From SIG607 sp045648445 (lineage in GTDB: Bacteria; Bacillota; Clostridia; Oscillospirales; Acutalibacteraceae): 64,000 nt of DNA. This document shows positions 1-7,438 of this stretch, in pieces. A program made the position numbers and the translations under genes. The DNA lies in assembly GCA_045648445.1 (NCBI GenBank), contig JAZRNY010000035.1:1-64000 (forward strand). Direction: 5' to 3'. Numbering within the stretch: position 1 is the first letter of the stretch; each line of letters begins with the position of its first letter. The notes under the pieces were generated by a model, which saw only the letters and a list, made by a program, of their open reading frames with translations, made no database searches and had not been told where the DNA came from.

Positions 1-509
1 CATTTGCCTATAATGACATTCTTGAAAAAATGATATTCACTGAAGATAGCGTTATAGGTGCTAATATCAGTTTTGCACAAAGCAATAAGTTATCCCACGA
101 TAGCCTTATGAGTATTATTAATGCTTTAAAGGATTTTAGAAGTTATAGTAAAACGTATACACTTAAGGAGTATGAATGGCAAGGAGATGCAGGGGATGGC
201 AATTTTAATCAGAATTATTCTTATGATGGAGGGTATTTATCCGAAGATGAAAATCGTTTAGAGTTATATTCTTATGATAATAACATGGAAACACCTCTTA
301 TTTTCTCAGGTATTCTTAATGAGGCTATAACACAAGAGGAATATGATAAAATTATTTCATTTGCTTTAAACTCTGATGGTACTTTAACAATTACATTCAG
401 ACAGGAAACTACAACAAACAAAACTCTTACTATAGGCACAACTAATCTTGAAAAACTCACAACAGAAGAAAAAACTGCAGCAACTAAGAAAGGATGGACA
501 TTGATATGA
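1..509 (+). CDS. C-terminal fragment of a phage tail/LRR-type protein (partial, runs off the left edge)
   Basis: The reading frame is open from base 3 and has no start in the window, so only the C-terminal 168 or so residues are present. The piece SHDSLMSIINALKDF and the ending LTIGTTNLEKLTTEEKTAATKKGWTLI-like tail (threonine-rich strand, then a helix, then KKGWTLI) match the end of leucine-rich-repeat proteins commonly encoded just before the lysis genes of clostridial phages. This is from memory of the family, not from a search. An acidic, tyrosine-rich stretch lies in the middle. Its stop overlaps the start of the next gene (ATGA), which fits phage late-operon packing. It could be a tail fibre or base-plate decoration protein; the exact role is not visible. 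Confidence 0.55.
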   Translation, partial: FAYNDILEKMIFTEDSVIGANISFAQSNKLSHDSLMSIINALKDFRSYSKTYTLKEYEWQGDAGDGNFNQNYSYDGGYLSEDENRLELYSYDNNMETPLIFSGILNEAITQEEYDKIISFALNSDGTLTITFRQETTTNKTLTIGTTNLEKLTTEEKTAATKKGWTLI

Positions 510-694
510 GAATAATAGAAGGAAATCCTATAACTCTATTACCAGATGAAGGAATGAGACTTACTACTGGTGATGTAATTGCAGAATATGCAGTTTACCT
601 TGGTGAAGGTTGTAATCCTGAAAGTTGGTATGAAATAACAGAAGAAGAATATCAAGAAATGCAAAATTTAATAAACGAAGAAATTATTGAATAA
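506..694 (+). CDS. Small acidic phage protein
   Basis: A 62-residue acidic protein. ATG at 506 overlaps the previous stop as ATGA and has AAAGGA about 11 bases upstream; an in-frame ATG at 494 sits on top of that ribosome-binding site and is less likely. The C-terminal part ITEEEYQEMQNLINEE is a predicted helix similar to short proteins found between tail and lysis genes of Firmicutes phages. No catalytic motif or membrane segment is seen. An intrinsic terminator follows directly, so it closes a transcription unit. Function unknown. Confidence 0.5.
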   Translation: MRIIEGNPITLLPDEGMRLTTGDVIAEYAVYLGEGCNPESWYEITEEEYQEMQNLINEEIIE

Positions 695-718
695 AACGCC
701 CATAAATTTGGGCGTTTT
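693..718 (+). terminator. Intrinsic terminator after the small phage gene
   Basis: A 10-bp stem (AAAACGCCCA / TGGGCGTTTT) with a short AT loop and a T-run. It lies before the endolysin start at 744, so the far-upstream in-frame ATG at 687 is unlikely to be used. Confidence 0.85.
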
Positions 719-743
719 TATTATGACTAAAAGGAGTGATATT

Positions 744-2300
744 ATGAAATATAATTCAACAAACAAACCTCTCGTTTGTATGCAAACACAAAGTACTTGC
801 TATAAAGGTACTTCAACAATGAGACCTTTAGGTGCTTTATGGCATACTACAGGAGTTAATAATCCTACTCTTAAAAGATATATTCAACCAAGTGATGTAA
901 GGCCTAAAGAAGATACATATTCTAAAGAAGAATGGATGCGAATCCTTGGCACTAACACTAATGGCAATGACTGGAATCATATTAAGCGCAATGCAGGTTT
1001 AAATTGCTGGATAGGTAAACTTGCCGATGGCACTGTTACTACAATTCAAACGATGCCTTGGAATTATCAGCCTTGGGGTTGTGGAGAAGGTAAAAAAGGT
1101 TCTTGTAATCAAAGATGGATGCAGTTTGAAATTTGTGAAGATAATTTAAAAGACGAAAACTATTTCAATGCTGTTTATAAAGAAGCTTGTGAAATAACAG
1201 CGTATTATTTCCAAATGTTTGGAATAGACCCTAAAGGCACAGTTCAGTATAATGGCGTAACTGTACCTACTCTTCTTTGTCATCAAGATTCTCACAAACT
1301 CAAATTAGGTTCAAATCATAGTGATGTGTATCATTGGTTTAAAAAATATGGTAAAACAATAGAAGACGCTAGAAATGATGTAGCTGCTCTTATGAGTGGC
1401 AAAGTTGTTCCTGTGAAGCCAGTCATAAAAGCTATAAATGTTGTGTATAAAACATTTGATGACACTAAGAACATTTGGCTACCTGACGTAACAAATGATG
1501 AAGACTACGCGGGAATATTTGGTCATCCTGTAACTGGCGTATATGCTAATCTTGCTTCTGGAGATTGTGTATATAAAGTCCATACCAATGGAGGTAAGTG
1601 GCTACCTGAAGTTAAGAATAGAGAAGATTATGCAGGTATTTTAGATAAGTCTATTGACGGATTTATGATTAAATCATTAGACGATAATATAACTATTCAC
1701 TATCAAGTACATATTAAGGACGGAAACTGGTTAGATTACGTAACTGGTTATGATGAAACTGATGATGACTATGGTTACGCTGGTATCTTTGGCAAATCTA
1801 TAGATGCAATTAGAATGTATACTACTAGCAATGTTACAGAATCACCTATAGTTGTTACACCAACTAAACCTAAATATTTTAGAGTCCGTAAATCTTGGTT
1901 GAATATAACCTCACAGGTTGGTGCTTATACCAATAAAGAAAATGCTATTGAAGCTTGTCAGAAAGCCGGAGAAGGATATAAGGTATTTGACTCCACGGGC
2001 AAAGAAGTTTATAGTTATATAGCTCCTAAAGTAGAAGAACCTAAAACTGAAGTTGAAACTCCTAAAGTTGAGATTGAAGTTCCTAAAACAGAAGAACCTA
2101 AAGTGGAAGTTCCAACCGTAGAAGAGTCTACTAATAATGAAAAGGAAGAGTCTATTTTACAGGAATCTGAAGTGAATTCACCGAATGAAGATTGTTCACT
2201 TGAAGAGGATACAGAGATAGATGCAGAAAAAGTAAATTCTATTCTTGATATTATAATAAAAATGTTTAACTTTATATTAGATTTATTTAAAAAGAAATAA
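744..2300 (+). CDS. Phage endolysin, N-acetylmuramoyl-L-alanine amidase (amidase_2/PGRP fold)
   Basis: Cuts the lactyl-L-Ala bond of peptidoglycan at lysis. The start at 744 is chosen because AAGGAGTGAT lies just upstream; in-frame ATGs at 687 and 723 fall in or beside a terminator. Zinc-site residues of the amidase_2 fold are visible: His34 in LWHTTG, His180 in LLCHQDSH and His192 in SNHSDVYHW. Residues ~225-365 hold three repeats with an aromatic/DYAG(I/F)F-like core (KWLPEV, NWLDYV), probably a wall-binding array. A SPOR-like segment follows (KYFRVRKSW...). Then comes an acidic PK-VE repeat linker and a hydrophobic C-terminal helix ending in lysines (FILDLFKKK), which is odd for an endolysin and may tether it to the membrane. 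The holin gene follows 19 bases downstream. Confidence 0.9.
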   Translation: MKYNSTNKPLVCMQTQSTCYKGTSTMRPLGALWHTTGVNNPTLKRYIQPSDVRPKEDTYSKEEWMRILGTNTNGNDWNHIKRNAGLNCWIGKLADGTVTTIQTMPWNYQPWGCGEGKKGSCNQRWMQFEICEDNLKDENYFNAVYKEACEITAYYFQMFGIDPKGTVQYNGVTVPTLLCHQDSHKLKLGSNHSDVYHWFKKYGKTIEDARNDVAALMSGKVVPVKPVIKAINVVYKTFDDTKNIWLPDVTNDEDYAGIFGHPVTGVYANLASGDCVYKVHTNGGKWLPEVKNREDYAGILDKSIDGFMIKSLDDNITIHYQVHIKDGNWLDYVTGYDETDDDYGYAGIFGKSIDAIRMYTTSNVTESPIVVTPTKPKYFRVRKSWLNITSQVGAYTNKENAIEACQKAGEGYKVFDSTGKEVYSYIAPKVEEPKTEVETPKVEIEVPKTEEPKVEVPTVEESTNNEKEESILQESEVNSPNEDCSLEEDTEIDAEKVNSILDIIIKMFNFILDLFKKK

Positions 2301-2319
2301 ATTAAGGAGATAAATGATT

Positions 2320-2604
2320 ATGAATATAAATGTAATTGCAAGATTTATTGCATTGGGTATAGTGTTAATAAATTCAATTTTAACTATGTTTAATATTAAT
2401 CCTATACCGTTTTCTCAGGAAGAAGCGTATGGTATAGTATCAGCTATTTTAACTTGCGGTGTTGCTATCTATACTGCTTGGAAAAACAACTCTGTCACCA
2501 AAGAGGCAAAAATGGCAGACAAGGTAATGAGGGCATTGAAGAATGGTGAATACACACTTGAATCTTTACAAGAAGCTTTGGAAGTTTTAAAAACAATAAA
2601 GTGA
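2320..2604 (+). CDS. Phage holin, SPP1/phi-type
   Basis: A 94-residue protein with two hydrophobic segments: FIALGIVLINSILTMF near the N-terminus and GIVSAILTCGVAIYTAW in the middle. A charged C-terminal helix follows (KEAKMADKVMRALKNGE). This layout, including YTAWKNNSVTKEA, is typical of the SPP1-family holins that sit beside amidase endolysins. AAGGAG lies 10 bases before the ATG at 2320; a second ATG at 2314 has a spacing of only 4 bases. It would form the membrane lesion that lets the endolysin reach the wall. Confidence 0.82.
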   Translation: MNINVIARFIALGIVLINSILTMFNINPIPFSQEEAYGIVSAILTCGVAIYTAWKNNSVTKEAKMADKVMRALKNGEYTLESLQEALEVLKTIK

Positions 2605-2613
2605 TATAAATTT

Positions 2614-2647
2614 GGGGAGTAGATTAATTTCTACTCCCCTATTTTTT
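2614..2647 (+). terminator. Intrinsic terminator ending the prophage lysis operon
   Basis: 9-bp stem GGGGAGTAG / CTACTCCCC with an 8-base loop, followed by TATTTTTTAG. It closes the lysis operon and lies just before the feoB fragment. Confidence 0.88.
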
Positions 2648-2695
2648 AGATTTTAAAATAATAGCATAAAAATCGCTATATATGTGTATGGGACT
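2640..2695. other. Putative prophage-chromosome junction (attR) inside feoB
   Basis: Phage sequence ends with the lysis terminator. FeoB-like coding sequence begins at about 2682, with an in-frame TAA at 2667-2669 just before it. The homology to FeoB starts abruptly at the first gate motif (MGLGCNAVGVTGC). The attachment core is therefore expected in or just before 2682-2695. The matching left junction and the integrase lie outside the window. Confidence 0.5.
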
Positions 2696-3503
2696 AGGTT
2701 GCAATGCTGTAGGAGTTACGGGTTGCAGAATTATTCCCGACGAAAAATCACGTATAATTTCGTCAGTTACAAATAGTTTTATTCCTTGCAACGGAAGATT
2801 TCCTACCCTTATATTTCTTATTTCTATTATGTTCAAGGGCGCCTCGTCCATATTAAAAGCCGTTATGCTAACACTATTTATAGTATTATCGGTTGTTTTA
2901 ACCATTGCAGCAACTAATTTTCTTTCAGTAATTATGGGCAACGACCAAAAAGAAACATGTATAGAACTTCCTCCCTATAGAAAGCCCGACGTTTTAAGAA
3001 CATTATTAGACGCTTTTTTCAACAAAACCCTTCGCATTTTGTTAAGAGCTGTTTACGTTGCGATTCCGGCCGGCGCATTACTTTATATTGGCGCAAATAT
3101 TTTTATAAACGGGAACTCGTTACTTTATATATGCGCCGATTTTTTAGACCCGTATGCAAAAATTTTAGCAATGGACGGAGTTATTTTGTTAGCATTTATT
3201 TTAGGCAGCACGGCAAACGAAATAGTGCTTCCCATAATTCTTATGCTGTATATGGGAAACACCACGTTAAAAATCGCCGACAACACGTTTTTTACAGATG
3301 TCTTTATACAAAACGGTTGGAATTTTTATACTGCGCTTTCGGTTTCAATATTTTCGCTGTTTCACTGGCCCTGTACCACAACTTTGCTGACTATAAAAAA
3401 AGAAACCGTCAAATGGCGATACTGCATTTTGTCAATTTTAATACCTCTTGCAACGGGAATACTGATTTGTTCCGCAATAAACGTAATTAAACTTATAGTT
3501 TAA
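2682..3503 (+). pseudogene. feoB: feoB 3' fragment, ferrous iron transporter B (truncated, lacks G domain)
   Basis: Encodes only the C-terminal ~273 residues of a protein normally about 650-750 long. GLGCNAVGVTGCR and the following TNSFIPCNGRFPTLI are hallmark FeoB transmembrane-core motifs. Several membrane helices follow (LKAVMLTLFIVLSVVLTI, VYVAIPAGALLYIGANIF, ILAMDGVILLAFILGS). The cytoplasmic GTPase domain and the first helices are missing. The upstream frame is closed by a stop at 2667, right after phage lysis genes. It may be half of a gene split by prophage integration, with the 5' half beyond the left edge, or a dead remnant. It cannot transport iron by itself. Confidence 0.85.
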
Positions 3504-3607
3504 TTTATCGTTCTTACTTTTTATATGTGAAATTTAATCAAATCAACTAATTATTTTAGTTAATTTTGAGCATTTTGATAAATTTCTAAAAAGTGGTAAA
3601 ATTACTA

Positions 3608-3636
3608 TTGTTTATTACAAATATTTTTAGTATAAT
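3608..3636 (+). promoter_or_regulatory. Promoter of the decarboxylase operon
   Basis: TTGTTT, 17-bp spacer, TATAAT. It lies 63 bases before the oadG start. A GGGTTAA/TTAACCC inverted repeat at about 3642-3668 lies in the leader. Confidence 0.6.
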
Positions 3637-3698
3637 AATATGGGTTAATTTGTATCTGCTGTTAACCCTAAAAACTAAAAAAGAGGAGGTAAGCGAAT

Positions 3699-3971
3699 AT
3701 GAGCGATACTTTATTCGTGTGCTTAATGGGCATAGGCACCGTATTTGTTGGTCTGATATGCATCATAATCGTATGTAAGATAGTCAGCGGCATTGTACGG
3801 ATAGGCGAAAAATCAGTCCTTAAGCAACCGGTGGCTACACCTGCCAACAATACATCGAGCGACGAGATAGTTGATAAACAACTTCTTATTGCTGCAGTTT
3901 CGGCTGTTATTGCCGAAGAACTTGGTACCGAAGTTTCGGCACTCAGAATTAAATCCTTCAAAAAATTATAA
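3699..3971 (+). CDS. oadG: Na+-translocating decarboxylase gamma subunit (OadG family)
   Basis: A 90-residue protein with one N-terminal membrane helix (LFVCLMGIGTVFVGLICIIIVCKIV), a short polar linker, and a C-terminal helix pair (DKQLLIAAVSAVIAEEL). That is the architecture of OadG/gamma subunits, which hold the alpha and beta subunits together at the membrane. GAGGAGGT precedes the ATG. It is the first gene of a four-gene operon with the biotin carrier, beta and alpha subunits, each a few dozen bases apart at most, which supports the assignment over any other small membrane protein. Confidence 0.85.
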   Translation: MSDTLFVCLMGIGTVFVGLICIIIVCKIVSGIVRIGEKSVLKQPVATPANNTSSDEIVDKQLLIAAVSAVIAEELGTEVSALRIKSFKKL

Positions 3972-4007
3972 TTAACTTTTTGCAAAAGCAAAAGAAAGGT
4001 GAAAATT

Positions 4008-4358
4008 ATGAAAAAGTATAAAGTAAACGTTAACGGTACTGAATATGAAATCACTTTAGAAGTTGTTGACAGTGCCGAAGTATCCGCACCCGCCGCTGCT
4101 CCTGCTGCAGCCCCTGCTCCCGTTGCCGTTCCTGCTTCTACCGCAGGTGAACAGGTTAACAGTCCTATGCCCGGCAACATTCTTGCCGTAAACGTTAACG
4201 TTGGCGATACTGTTAAAGCCGGACAGGTTCTTATGATTTTAGAGGCTATGAAAATGGAAAACGAAATTATGGCAGGCGTAGACGGTAAAATCGTTTCTCT
4301 TAACGTTCAAAAGGGTTCTACCGTAGAAACCGGCGCTCTCCTTTGCGTAATCGGTTAA
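4008..4358 (+). CDS. Biotin carboxyl carrier protein of the decarboxylase
   Basis: A 116-residue biotin/lipoyl domain protein that carries the carboxyl group from the alpha subunit to the beta pump. The biotinylated Lys82 is in EAMKMEN. An Ala/Pro linker (residues ~28-45) joins the short N-terminal strand region to the biotinyl domain. ATG at 4008 follows AGAAAGGTG; a GTG at 3999 lies inside that ribosome-binding site and is rejected. In many bacteria this domain is fused to the alpha subunit; here it is separate, and the alpha protein at 5882 has no biotin domain. A bioY gene at 52472 could supply biotin. Confidence 0.9.
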   Translation: MKKYKVNVNGTEYEITLEVVDSAEVSAPAAAPAAAPAPVAVPASTAGEQVNSPMPGNILAVNVNVGDTVKAGQVLMILEAMKMENEIMAGVDGKIVSLNVQKGSTVETGALLCVIG

Positions 4359-4379
4359 TTTCTCTCGGAGGATAGACTG

Positions 4380-5867
4380 ATGAATAATAAGTTTATTAAA
4401 ACCTTCTTCGCAGTGGTATTAGCGTTTGCACTTATTATTGTAGGTTTTAACGTTTTTGCCGATAACGAAGAAATCTCTACTCCAAGTGATCCTTCTTTAG
4501 TCACCCCTGTTGGTGATGGTGAAGCACTTGAACCAAACGAACAGTCAAATGAAGAACTTAATCCCGAAGAAGCAATCACTAACTTCCTTAACGACACGGG
4601 TTTTAAGGCTATGTTTGGCAAACTTCACAAAGGCGCAGCATCCTTTGATGAATTCACCAAAAATTACGGTTACCTTGTAATGCTTCTTATCTCCTTTGTT
4701 CTTATTTATCTTGCTATAGGCAAGGGATTTGAACCGTTACTTCTTTTACCTATAGCATTCGGTATGCTACTTACCAACCTTCCCGGCTCTGATATGTTCC
4801 ACGAAATTCTTTATGCGGGCGGCCACGTACACTGGGATTTATTCGGCGGAGCCGAAGTCACCTCAGAGTTTATCGAAGCTCTTCGCGAAGACGGCGTTGC
4901 CGAATCGGTTTTAAGCACTCTTACCGTAGGCGAAACTATCAGCGCCGGTCTTCTTGACTACCTCTATCTCGGCGTTAAGCTTGGAATTTACCCATGTCTT
5001 ATTTTCTTAGGTGTTGGCGCTATGACCGACTTTGGTCCCCTTATTGCTAACCCCAAGAGTTTACTTTTAGGTGCCGCAGCACAGCTTGGTATTTTCGCAA
5101 CTTACATTATTGCTACAAACTTCTTAGGTTTTGATTCTCTTGAAGCAAGTTCTATCGGTATTATCGGTGGCGCTGACGGTCCTACCGCTATATTCGTAAC
5201 CAGTAAACTTGCTCCTCATCTTTTAGGACCTATCGCCGTTGCCGCTTATTCTTATATGGCTTTGGTTCCGGTAATTCAGCCTCCTATTATGAAACTTCTG
5301 ACCACCAAAAAGGAACGTCAGATTGTTATGAAACCTTTAAGAGAAGTAAGCAAAAAGGAAAAGATTATTTTCCCCATCGCCGTTACTGTATTCGTAGCGC
5401 TTCTCGTTCCTTCTGCAACTCCTCTTGTTGGTTGTCTTATGCTTGGTAACCTCTTTAAAGAAAGCGGTGTTACCGACAGACTTTCCAAAACCGTTCAGAA
5501 CGAACTTATGAATATCGTTACCGTATTCCTTGGCACTACCGTAGGTGCAACCGCTACCGCAAAAACCTTCCTTTCTATAGGAACCTTAAAGATTATTGTT
5601 ATCGGTGTTGTTGCATTTGCCGTTGGTTCTGCAGGCGGTGTATTACTTGCTAAGGTAATGAACCTCTTCCTCAGAAAGAATAAGATTAATCCTCTTATCG
5701 GTTCTGCCGGTGTTTCTGCCGTTCCTATGGCTGCCAGAGTTTCTCAGGTTGTCGGTCAGAAAGAAAACCCCAAGAACTTCCTTTTAATGCACGCTATGGG
5801 CCCCAACGTTGCAGGTGTTATCGGTTCTGCCATTGCCGCAGGCGTACTCCTCGCACTCTTTGGTTAA
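4380..5867 (+). CDS. oadB: Na+-translocating decarboxylase beta subunit (OadB/GcdB/MmdB family)
   Basis: A polytopic membrane protein that releases CO2 from carboxybiotin and uses the energy to export Na+. Family signatures are GFEPLLLLPIAFGMLLTNLP, IIGGADGPTAIF (about residue 260) and MALVPVIQPPIMKLL. GGAGGATAGACTG precedes the ATG. At 495 residues it is longer than the usual ~370-430: residues 1-100 form a signal-like hydrophobic start (FFAVVLAFALIIVGFNVFA), an acidic Ser/Pro/Glu-rich extracytoplasmic stretch and a second helix. Such extensions occur in clostridial members. The substrate of the complex (oxaloacetate or an acyl-CoA) cannot be fixed from beta alone. Confidence 0.9.
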   Translation: MNNKFIKTFFAVVLAFALIIVGFNVFADNEEISTPSDPSLVTPVGDGEALEPNEQSNEELNPEEAITNFLNDTGFKAMFGKLHKGAASFDEFTKNYGYLVMLLISFVLIYLAIGKGFEPLLLLPIAFGMLLTNLPGSDMFHEILYAGGHVHWDLFGGAEVTSEFIEALREDGVAESVLSTLTVGETISAGLLDYLYLGVKLGIYPCLIFLGVGAMTDFGPLIANPKSLLLGAAAQLGIFATYIIATNFLGFDSLEASSIGIIGGADGPTAIFVTSKLAPHLLGPIAVAAYSYMALVPVIQPPIMKLLTTKKERQIVMKPLREVSKKEKIIFPIAVTVFVALLVPSATPLVGCLMLGNLFKESGVTDRLSKTVQNELMNIVTVFLGTTVGATATAKTFLSIGTLKIIVIGVVAFAVGSAGGVLLAKVMNLFLRKNKINPLIGSAGVSAVPMAARVSQVVGQKENPKNFLLMHAMGPNVAGVIGSAIAAGVLLALFG

Positions 5868-5881
5868 TGGAGGTATAAACT

Positions 5882-7297
5882 ATGACTAAATTAAATATTA
5901 CAGATACTATACTCCGTGACGCTCATCAGTCTCAGGCTGCTACCCGTATGCGTATTGAGGATATGATTCCTGCTCTTGAAAAACTCGACAAACTCGGCTA
6001 TTGGTCTGTTGAGTGTTGGGGCGGCGCTACATTCGACGTATGTATGCGTTTCCTTAATGAAGACCCATGGGAAAGACTTCGTACCATCAAGAAGGCTATG
6101 CCTAATACTAAACTTCAAATGCTTTTACGCGGTCAGAATATTTTAGGTTACAAACACTATGCTGACGACGTTGTTGATGCTTTTGTTAAAAAAGCTATCG
6201 AAAACGGCATTGACGTTATTCGTATTTTCGACGCTCTTAACGACACACGTAATATGGAACAGGCTATGAAGTCCTGTAAAAAATACGGTGGCATTTGCGA
6301 GGCTGCAATGAGTTACACCATCAGCCCCGTTCACAACGAAGATTACTTTGTTGAACTTGCAAAAAAACTTGAAGAAATGGGTGCCGACGTTATTTGTATC
6401 AAAGATATGGCAAACCTTCTTCTCCCTTACGACGCTTATTCACTTATTAAAAAGTTGAAAGCCGCAGTTAAATGCCCAATTCATCTTCACACACATAATA
6501 CCACCGGTACCGGCGATATGACCTATCTTATGGCTGCTCAAGCAGGTGTTGACATCGTTGACACCGCACTTTCTCCCTTTGGTAACGGTACTGCTAACCC
6601 TGCTACCGAGGCTTTGGTTGCAACCCTTAAAGGCACCGAAAGAGATACCGGTCTTGACCTTGATGCTCTTGCCGACGTTGCTACTCATTTCAGAAGCGTT
6701 GCCGACAAGATGAAGGCTGACGGTACACTTGACCCCAAGGTATTAAGCGTAGATACCAAAACCCTTATTTATCAGGTTCCCGGCGGTATGCTTTCCAATA
6801 TGCTTGGCCAGTTAAAACAGGCTGGTAAAGAAGATAAGTATTACGACGTTCTTGCCGAGGTTCCGAAGGTAAGAGAAGACTTCGGTTATCCTCCCCTTGT
6901 AACTCCAACCAGTCAGATCGTTGGAACACAGGCAGTTATGAACGTTATTGCAGGCGAAAGATACAAAATGGTTCCCAAAGAATCCAAAGGACTTCTCCGT
7001 GGCGAATACGGTACACTTCCCGCTAAAGTTAATGAAGAAGTTCGCAAAAAGTGTATCGGTGATGACGAGGTTATTACCTGCAGACCTGCAGACCTTATTG
7101 AACCCGAACTCGAAAAATACAAGGCTGAAGCAGGTGAACTTGCTAAATGTGAAGAAGACGTATTAAGTTATGCACTCTTCCCGCAGGTTGCCGCTAAATT
7201 CCTTGAAACTAAATACGGTAAAAAAGAAGAGCCCACTTCCAAACCCGTAGTAGACGAAAACGGTGTTCGCACCCTTATTGTTGAAGACCTTTCTTAA
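5882..7297 (+). CDS. oadA: Oxaloacetate decarboxylase alpha / pyruvate carboxylase subunit B, carboxyltransferase
   Basis: A 471-residue carboxyltransferase that moves the carboxyl of oxaloacetate to biotin. The N-terminal TIM barrel shows DTILRDAHQSQAATRM (residues 8-23), the carboxylated-lysine segment CIKDMANLL (Lys174) and the metal ligands HLHTH (201-205). The C-terminal conserved domain has VPGGMLSNM and PLVTPTSQIVGTQA. The protein ends without a biotinyl domain, which is encoded at 4008. GGAGGT precedes the ATG. Placement with OadB and OadG argues for a sodium pump rather than a pyruvate carboxylase. Confidence 0.9.
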   Translation: MTKLNITDTILRDAHQSQAATRMRIEDMIPALEKLDKLGYWSVECWGGATFDVCMRFLNEDPWERLRTIKKAMPNTKLQMLLRGQNILGYKHYADDVVDAFVKKAIENGIDVIRIFDALNDTRNMEQAMKSCKKYGGICEAAMSYTISPVHNEDYFVELAKKLEEMGADVICIKDMANLLLPYDAYSLIKKLKAAVKCPIHLHTHNTTGTGDMTYLMAAQAGVDIVDTALSPFGNGTANPATEALVATLKGTERDTGLDLDALADVATHFRSVADKMKADGTLDPKVLSVDTKTLIYQVPGGMLSNMLGQLKQAGKEDKYYDVLAEVPKVREDFGYPPLVTPTSQIVGTQAVMNVIAGERYKMVPKESKGLLRGEYGTLPAKVNEEVRKKCIGDDEVITCRPADLIEPELEKYKAEAGELAKCEEDVLSYALFPQVAAKFLETKYGKKEEPTSKPVVDENGVRTLIVEDLS

Positions 7298-7303
7298 TTC
7301 CAT

Positions 7304-7331
7304 AAAAACCTCCGCCGCGGCGGAGGTTTTT
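7304..7331 (+). terminator. Intrinsic terminator of the decarboxylase operon
   Basis: A perfect 14+14 palindrome with the GC core CCTCCGCCG/CGGCGGAGG, flanked by A5 and T5. Strong in both directions. Confidence 0.93.
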
Positions 7332-7347
7332 ATAATGGTTAATGAAA

Positions 7348-7369
7348 GTCGAAACTTGCAAGTTTCGAC
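7348..7369. repeat. Perfect 22-bp palindrome
   Basis: Two 11-base arms (GTCGAAACTTG / CAAGTTTCGAC) with no loop. It lies between the decarboxylase terminator and the next promoter, 24 bases upstream of its -35 box. It has no T-run, so it could be an operator for a dimeric regulator. Confidence 0.5.
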
Positions 7370-7393
7370 AAACAACAATCATTATAATGATTA

Positions 7394-7422
7394 TTGCTTA
7401 AATTTATATTTTATGATACAAT
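7394..7422 (+). promoter_or_regulatory. Promoter of the alanyl-tRNA editing gene
   Basis: TTGCTT, 17-bp spacer, TACAAT. The transcription start would fall near 7429, which excludes upstream in-frame starts and favours the TTG at 7439. Confidence 0.6.
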
Positions 7423-7438
7423 AGATACGGTGATTGTT

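Noticed and set aside
2639..2941. Minus-strand frame over the prophage/feoB junction
   Set aside because: It overlaps the terminator and FeoB coding sequence in antisense and shows no motif.
3131..3490. A 119-codon frame overlapping the feoB fragment
   Set aside because: It runs in another frame of clear FeoB membrane helices and has no start site.
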